64,000 nt of DNA, taken from contig JAVSML010024593.1 of the NCBI GenBank assembly GCA_038503035.1, forward strand, positions 404,571 through 468,570, written 5' to 3'. Of the stretch, positions 57,557 to 64,000 are shown in pieces (within the stretch, counting starts at the first letter, position 1; each line of letters starts with the position of its first letter). The notes beneath the pieces are model-generated. The model worked only from the letters and a program-made list of their open reading frames with translations, was not told the DNA's origin and ran no database searches. The position numbers were made by a program, and so were the translations under genes. Origin of the DNA: Crocodylus rhombifer (Eukaryota; Chordata; Crocodylia; Crocodylidae).

Positions 57557-58689
57557 GTAGTATTTAACTACTGTGGTTTAAAAAGTCATTCCGTAATATC
57601 AATTCAACAATATGGTATTGTTAAGCAGTTCAAAATATTAACTACTTAGGTGTTTATTAAAATGTATATTAAATCAAAACATTAGTAAATGTATCGTATG
57701 TATGGTAAATGCAGCCAAAAGGAAACTGCTGATAACAATTGAGAGAGTATAATGTTCTTTGCTGACAAAGAACTCTTATCAAACTTATCACCTACTCTCT
57801 TATATGACAAAGAATTATTTGGCACCCTAATTCCATGATGGTATAATGCATAATGAAGGTTATCTGCTCAAAAACATGGGAGATGTGCTTATTATTATAT
57901 CTGCTACTTTCTGTGATGAGAATGCTACAGAAGAGACTTAGGAATTGGGATAAAGTACAGATGATGAGAAGAATGTTCCCACCATATTTGAATGAATCTT
58001 GACTTTCTGTATTGAAATGTTAGGAACATTAAAAGGGGAAGTCTCTCCTGCTTCTACAACACTGTACAAGTTATAGACTCAACACACATTCTACAAATGA
58101 ATGGAACAAGGAAATAAGCCAGTGACAGGAACAGTGGTCCTTATGAGGGTAGGTGATGTTCAAACAGAATTCTTCAGAAGACTGAATGTCCATGGCTACC
58201 CTATGCACATAAGAACATAATTTACATGCTGTCTTCATGGGATGCAATCCCAGGATAAATATTCAGACATACTTTGCATGCCCCAGGATAAACTGAAGTG
58301 TAGATCTATCAGGCTGCACTGGTGCAATTTCACCTCCTTTTGATTCCTGGCTTCACCCAAACTTTAAAACCAACTGCCTAGGAGGGACAGTCACATTGCT
58401 GTTCAGGCAGTGCTGAAAAGTTCCATTGACTTCATAGCTACTTGTTATTTCCCTGATTCCAATTAATCTTTTCATGTTCCACTATTTAAACTGTCCTTAC
58501 TTCTGCAATGTTGCTGTCTGTTAGCCATTTCTCATAAAGTCTCTTTTCCATGTCAAACTCCGCAGACTCTTTTTAGCTCTAGGTAAAAACCTTAACTCAG
58601 GTGTGGTATTATTAATTTAGCTGGAGAAATAACTGACAGTGAAATAACAGAGGCACTGTCAGGATGCTCGAGAAGGCTAGATTTAATTT
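57557..58689. other. Non-coding stretch
   Basis: Nothing recognised. Confidence 0.5.
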
Positions 58690-58800
58690 TATGAATCTGA
58701 ATAAGAGGACCCGGGCAACTATAGGTCTGTTAGTCTTACTTCGATTCTGGGGAAGCTCTTTGAGAAGATTATCAAGAAGCACATCTGTGAAGGCCCAGCA

Positions 58801-59073
58801 GTGGGGATGATGCTCAGGAACAACCAGCATGGTTTCATTAGGGGCAGGTCCTGTCAGACCAACCTGATTGCCTTCTACAATCAGGTCACAAAATCATTGG
58901 GCGCAGGTGTTGTGGTGGATGTAGCCTTTCTGGACTTCAGGAAGGCCTTTGACACTGTCTCCCACCCCATTCTCATTAAAAAGCTAGGCAACTGTGGCAT
59001 TGATGCCTACACAGTCAGATGGATAGCATATTGTCTGAGGGGCCGCACTCAGAGAGTGATGGTGGACAGGTGA
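58801..59073 (+). pseudogene. CR1 RT remnant, fingers to motif A (90 aa)
   Basis: It contains NNQHGFIRGRSCQTNLIAFYN-like fingers (about residues 7-27), motif A AFLDFRKAFDTVSHP (about 42-56) and GRTQRVMVDR at the end, followed by a stop. The next block (motif B) continues in another frame from 59092. Confidence 0.88.
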
Positions 59074-59091
59074 TATTCAACCTGGAGGGCT

Positions 59092-59808
59092 GTGAGCAGT
59101 GGAGTCCCCCAGGGCTTGGTCCTTGGGCCCATACTGTTCAATTTCTTTATTAGCGACTTCGATGAGGGGGTGAAAAGCACCCTGTTTAAATTCATGGACA
59201 TCACCAAGATTTGGGGTGAGGTGGGCACACTAGAAGGGAGAGACACGATACAGCTAGACCTGGACAGGTTACAGGGGTGGGCAGATGAGCATAGGATGGA
59301 CTTCAATACTGACAAGTGCAGGGTGCTGCACTTGAGCAGTGAGAACCAGCAGCATACCTATAGGCTGGGGAACTCTCTTCTCGAAAGCACAGTGACAGAA
59401 AGAGATCTTGGAATCATTATCAATTCCAAGATGAACATGGTCCATGAATGCAAGGACATGGTCGGTAGGGCTAATCGCACCTTGTCGTGCATCCACCGAT
59501 GCATCATGAGCAGGGTCAAGGAGGTGATCCTATGTGACACTGGTCAGGCCACAGTTGGAGTACTGCATCTGGTTCTGGGCACCACACTTCAGGAGGGATG
59601 TGGACAACATCGAGAGGGTCCAGAGGAGGGCCCCTCACGTGATCGGGGGCAGCAGGGCAGACCCTATGAAGAGAGGCTAGGGGACCTTAACCTTTTCAGA
59701 CTTCACAAGAGAAGGCTGAGAGGGGACCTGGTGGCCATCTATAAACTTACTGGGGGGGCCAGCAGGGAATGGGAGAGACCTTGTTCCCCCGAGTGCCTCC
59801 CGGAGTAA
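59092..59808 (+). pseudogene. CR1 RT remnant, motif B onward (238 aa)
   Basis: It starts at motif B ([18 protein letters not shown], residues 2-19), then FKFMDITKIWGE in place of FADDTKLWG, and DFNTDKCRVLHLSSENQQHTY. ERDLGIIINSKMNMVHECKD and IHRCIMSRVKEVI follow. The frame then shifts within the block that normally reads like VRPQLEYC (here it goes through CDTGQATVGVLHLVL). It recovers [17 protein letters not shown] near the end. At least two length changes and a motif C loss make it inactive. Confidence 0.88.
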
Positions 59809-60075
59809 CAAGGAATAACGGCCATAAGTTGTTGGAGAGTAGGTTCAGACTAGACATCAGGAGGCACTACTTCACAGTCAGGGCAGCTAGGATCTGGAAC
59901 CAACTTCAAGGCAAGTAGTGTTGTCTCCTACCTTGGGGTCTTTAAGAGGAGGCTTGATGATTACCTAGCTGGAGTCATATGACCCCAGTTTTCTCTCCTG
60001 CCCAGGGCAGGGGGTTAGACTAGAAGATCTGCAAGGTCCCTTCTGACCCTACATCTATGAATCTATTAATCTATG

Positions 60076-61312
60076 CACATATTTAACTATAATGACTACA
60101 GGATTAATCACACAATCTCTTTTAACTATTTTGCCTAGTTTTTTGTGTTTTTTTTAACTTTATAATCTATCAAATCAGTGCACATTGGAATAATTATATT
60201 TGTTTTTCCTTTGGTCTCAAACTGAATAATATAGTGTTAGCCCCCTAGCATATCAATAAAGCTTCTAGCTGTTCTTTAACTGGAGAAAAATATGTATTGT
60301 GTTGTATCTGATGATGTGCCACACCGTCAGCACCCCCATTTTCAAAATCCGAGATCTGCCCATGGATAAACCTTTATCACTTCTTATTCCTTGAATCTTT
60401 TTATGACAACAGACATGGCTGTATGAACACTTGTACTTTGTTCTGGGATAAAATGTATTATCCAAGGATGAGTGTGACATCTGCTTGTAGCCTTAGACAT
60501 TTATGTGCAATCCCATTTCACACAGTCCAAAGTCCCTGAAAAAAATGTTAATGCAGAAGGGTGGGGGGCAGATCCTGCTCCTCCTCACTGCTTTTGTGAG
60601 ACTTGGTCATAAGGGTAAGGTGACAGTGTGTTACAGAAGTATATGAAGAATGGATTTTTCAGGAACTCAAACGTGGTGGAATAGAATCTCATTTAGGTGC
60701 TAAAGTCAACTTGAATGCCTAATAGGTGGAAAAGAATCTGGTGCTCTGATTGCTTCTATGAGACCAATTTTATGTACGTCCAAGCACTGTAGATACTGAA
60801 TTATTACATTCTTTCAAGTTACTCCTGCATTAACCTATAAAGCTAAAAAGATATGTTGTATTTCTCCCAAGACGAAGGCAACCCTATTGTCTCACCTTAC
60901 ATACTGTTATCCTGGAACAGTAGTGGCTAATTCAAGGTAACTGTTATTCAAACTGTGCATGTAAATGACTATCCTGCACCTGTTGTGATGCCAGTCAAAT
61001 CCCAGGACAATCAGCCCCAAATTAAGCCCAGCCTGTTTTTACCTTAAATCTCACTGGAATCTCTTCACTGACAGACAGGGGGTTTTTTTTCCTTTTGTAG
61101 TGATCCATCCTGTGAAGTTAATGAATAGTACAGGTACAATAAACCAACCAGGGTAAAATGGTTACCATCATTATAACCTAATGCAGTAGGATGGCCTAGT
61201 ATACCAGGAAAGATTTTGTTTTTTGTTTTTTACTCCCCCATGCAATCTGTTTCTCCAAGTTTGCATCTCTGTGTTTGTGTGCGTGTTTTAAGCAGTATGC
61301 TTTTTACATCTG

Positions 61313-61343
<31 letters not shown>

Positions 61344-61469
61344 CCTTCCCCTGGTATGAGTATGGGCATGACTATGATTTGGATTTAATAATATGAAAAG
61401 CAACACTAGCCCATTTCTTTCTAAGTCACTGCAACATTCTTTCTTCCTTTCCCAGAATCAGAAAAAGTT
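60076..61469. other. Non-coding stretch
   Basis: Nothing recognised apart from the tetranucleotide repeat at 61313-61343. Confidence 0.5.
61313..61343. repeat. (TCTA)n microsatellite
   Basis: About seven and a half pure TCTA units; likely polymorphic. Confidence 0.96.
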
Positions 61470-61486
61470 CTCTTTCTCTCTCTGTT

Positions 61487-62638
61487 ACAGGGGTGTAGGT
61501 TGTAGCTGTGTTGGTCTAAGGACATAGGCAGACAAGGTTCTTTGGGTGAATCTGATATCATTTATTAGACCAACTTAAATAGTTGGAAAACAATTATTAA
61601 GCAAGCTTTCAGGTTCAAAACCCCTTTGTCAGGCTAAGGAAGTTTCTGCAGTTGGTGTGTGCTCTTCCTGGATGGAATGAAAAGTAAAGAAGCCAGAGGC
61701 CGGGCTGGGCTGCATACAAGACAGTGACAATGTAGAGTGAGGAGTCAATGGGTGAGAGACAGGCTGGGGGGCGGGGGGGAAGGGGGATGAATAGTGGAGA
61801 GATACCTGGGGAGTCAGACGTCAGGCAGGTTATAATGTGTCATAAATCCAATGTCTATATTTAGTCCATGATTTAGACACACCAAATGGATCCAGACCAT
61901 GCCATGACAAAAAATGCAAAACCTGCCAACACATCTCCACCACCCCTACAATTACTACACCCCACAACAGAGCCATCAGCATTCCCAAATCTTACAGCTG
62001 CACCTCCAAAATGTTATATATCTCATCCAATGCACCAAATGCCCTGATGGAAAATACATAGGAGAGACCAAATAACAACGGTGCACCAGAATGAATGCCC
62101 ACTGGAAATCTGTCAAAGACAGGAATACCCAATTACCTGTGGGGGCATATTTCTCACAAGAAAACCACTCTCTCTCCAATCTCTCAGTCCTGATCCTCAA
62201 AGGAAACTTACAAAACACTTCCCAGAGACGAGCCTATGAACTCTACTTCATCAACCCCCTGGATACTAAAAATCATGGACTAAATATAGACATTGGATTT
62301 ATGACACATTATGACGTGACTGACATCCGACTCCCCAGGTATCTCTCCACTATTCATCCCCCTTCCCCCCCGCCCCCCAGCCTGTCTCTCACCCATTGAC
62401 TCCTCACTCTACATTGTCACTGTCTTGTATGCAGCCCAGCCCGGCCTCTGGCTTCTTTACTCGTCATTCCATCCAGGAAGAGCACACACCAACTGCAGAA
62501 ACTTCCTTAGCCTGACAAAGGGGTTTTGAACCCAAAAGCTTGCTTAATAATTGTTTTCCAACTATTTAAGTTGGTCTAATAAAAGATATCAGATTCACCC
62601 AAAGAACCTTATCTGCTTTTGTCTCTCTCTTTGTCTCT
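61487..62638 (+). mobile_element. Penelope-like element with inverted 3' duplication
   Basis: The central part (61872-62271) encodes the Cys-rich linker and GIY-YIG nuclease of a Penelope-like element. To its right is the 3' region (62272-62625). To its left is the same region as reverse complement (61494-61871). For example, AGTGACAATGTAGAGTGAGG (left) is the exact complement of CCTCACTCTACATTGTCACT (right), and over about 110 compared bases only a couple differ. The flanks CTCTTTCTCTCTCTGTT (61470-61486) and CTCTTTCGCTCTCTGTT (62639-62655) agree at 16 of 17, a possible target duplication, though low-complexity. No RT is present. Confidence 0.82.
61870..62399 (+). pseudogene. Penelope-like linker and GIY-YIG endonuclease remnant
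   Basis: GSRPCHDKKCKTCQHI (from about 61889) matches the Cys/His-rich linker preceding the nuclease in Penelope-like elements. After a frame change, VIYLIQCTKCPDGKYIGETK (about 62011-62070) gives the two halves of the GIY-YIG core (IYL and KYIGET). RMNAHWKSVKDR then follows, where R and H of the family lie, in the last open frame (62091-62399, 102 aa). The frame ends with AYELYFINPLDTK, the position of the conserved acidic residue, and DIGFMTHY. A stop or frame change near 62070 breaks the nuclease. In live elements this domain nicks target DNA. Confidence 0.82.
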
Positions 62639-62655
62639 CTCTTTCGCTCTCTGTT

Positions 62656-64000
62656 TTCATATCAACACATAAACTCAGTCATGTTGTACAGAGATAGCTC
62701 AGTATTAGCTGGTAAGAAGATTTTCTCCTAGTAAAATATATTAGAAAAACAATACTTTTCTCCACACTTTATTTTCTGTTATCTAAGCAATTAATTATGC
62801 CTTCTTTAGCTGCATCCAGAAAGTGAATGGATTTGTCAATTGTTTTCCTAGTTATCTGTCCTTTAGGGTGTGATTAGCTCAGCTGCAACCCATCAGAAGT
62901 TGTAGGTACAATAGTTTTTAAACAAGCAGGTGCCATCTACTTTTATGGCACTTCAGCAATAGATAAGGAGAGGAAGATGGAAAGCAGTAGAAAAAGATAA
63001 GGCAAGATCTCATTTGGATTGACATTCTTCCACCATGAGAATTAGTACATATTTAGAAAAATTATTTATGTTCAAATCTGAAGCATCTTTGTTTTAATAG
63101 CTCAACTTCATTGCCAATGTGTAAAACTTGGACTTGCAGAACATTTTAACTTTGGCATATATTAACTGCTAAGTTTTAAATTTGCATCTGAGCCTACATG
63201 CATAGTCTCTAAAAACTTGGACAATAACTATTCTGCATTTCATTATGAGTATAGATTTAAACAAAACCTGAGTTGAGAGGCCTTGATCGTGAATATCTCA
63301 CTTCTAAATGCAGAACCCCCTGGGTCGATTTTGATTGGAAATAATAATCAGGATATAGTGTAGGGAAGTTTTCAGCAGTACAGATTGTGATATATGTATA
63401 CTGTGGATAAATAGGGGGCTTAATTTTTCAAGGTTGTTAATTTAGGAAATGCTGATTCAAAGTACAGTTTAGCAGCCTTGTGTAAAGTAGTACTTTGCAC
63501 ATAATTTTTGCCACAAAATTGTAATGCTTTATCAGAAGTCAACAAACATAAACTTCATGATCTTGTCTTAGATATTTTGGATTTCTTCAGAGGTATCTAG
63601 GGAGGGGAAATGAAATTTTCTGATTCAGTTTCAAAATATGAATATTGAAAATACATATTTACATTATTACATTATTATTCATTTACCTTGCCTCCTTTGT
63701 TAGCTTTTTGCTGTTTTTCTTTCTTATTTAACTACGCTTGATGTGTTGGTTTTCCTTTTCCTAGTTGGCTTACAAAGTTTTTAACTAGTTGAGTATGTGT
63801 GAGGAAGGTAGGAAGAAGAGACATTTATTTTTTCCCTTGCCACCTTGTTTTGAGTAAGCTTCAGAGTAACTTACTGCTTTAGGTGCCCCTGAGTAAACTG
63901 CAACCAGTTTTGCGTAATGGTGTTTCTTTCTTTTTGAATTTTTTAGTGTTGTAAGAGGCAGGAAGATGTTAGTGCTGGATTCATAAGCTTCACCCTGATA
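62656..64000. other. AT-rich non-coding stretch
   Basis: Nothing recognised; no repeat termini. Confidence 0.5.

Larger units (their letters stand above)
58690..60075 (+). mobile_element. CR1 LINE, RT to 3' end
   Basis: It begins inside the RT fingers (NYRSVSLTSI position, frame-broken) and runs through motifs A-C and the C-terminus to a complete 3' end: ATGACCCCAGTTTTCTCTCC, GGGGGTTAGACTAGAAGATC, AGGTCCCTTCTGACCC and the tail ATCTATGAATCTATTAATCT. Motif A LDFRKAFDTVSHP and motif [18 protein letters not shown] are good. Motif C reads KFMDITKIWGE, so one of the two catalytic aspartates is lost. 5' truncated. Confidence 0.94.

Noticed and set aside
1..64000. Host exons, tRNA or rRNA genes
   Set aside because: I looked for recognisable protein domains and tRNA box A/B patterns and found none I could support by eye; short exons could be missed.

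Overview
This window looks like intergenic or deep intronic DNA of a non-avian reptile. A crocodilian fits best, with a turtle as the alternative. The reasons are many CR1 LINE fragments with 8-bp-type 3' tails (ATCTATGA-like), several hAT-type DNA elements with 8-bp target-site duplications (TSDs), Penelope-like (PLE) fragments with a GIY-YIG domain, an old L2-type LINE piece, and no sign of Alu or L1. I found no host protein-coding exon, rRNA, tRNA or CRISPR array. Every open reading frame with recognisable protein similarity is a piece of a retroelement. The species call is an inference; no search was run.

Layout. 1-3.4 kb: AT-rich, nothing recognised. 3.4-7.5 kb: two copies of hAT family F1 (TIR TAGGGCTGTG), one carrying a PLE fragment, then a CR1 fragment and an exact 43-bp tandem duplication. 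7.5-14.1 kb: mostly unique sequence with one CR1 (10.9-12.6 kb), a 154-bp palindrome and an old CR1 scrap. 14.1-23.8 kb: unique sequence with a 10-N gap, hairpin-rich MITE-like elements and a CR1 endonuclease/RT-linker fragment. 23.8-30.4 kb: a foldback hAT, a probable LTR, and a solo LTR (5-bp TSD) inside another repeat. 30.8-37.2 kb: CR1 pieces and two hAT foldbacks (31.5-32.6 and 36.0-37.2 kb). 38-41.8 kb: L2 remnant and a hAT (TSD GTGAACAC) nested in an older inverted-repeat element. 43.1-47.4 kb: the most complete CR1, minus strand, with ORF1 esterase, endonuclease and RT remnants, then two opposed CR1 3' ends. 49.3-55.7 kb: another DNA element, a CR1 with a 311-aa open RT frame, and an internally deleted CR1 apparently inside a hAT. 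57-60 kb: a MITE-like element and a CR1 reaching its 3' end. 61.5-62.7 kb: a PLE whose 3' region is present twice as a long inverted repeat around its GIY-YIG region.

The main pattern is that several DNA elements with different terminal sequences share one plan: AT-rich ends, 8-bp TSDs where readable, and a GC-rich interior that is often itself a long imperfect inverted repeat. CR1, PLE and LTR elements have inserted into some of them, which gives a readable relative chronology. No element here appears able to move itself, because all coding frames are truncated or broken.
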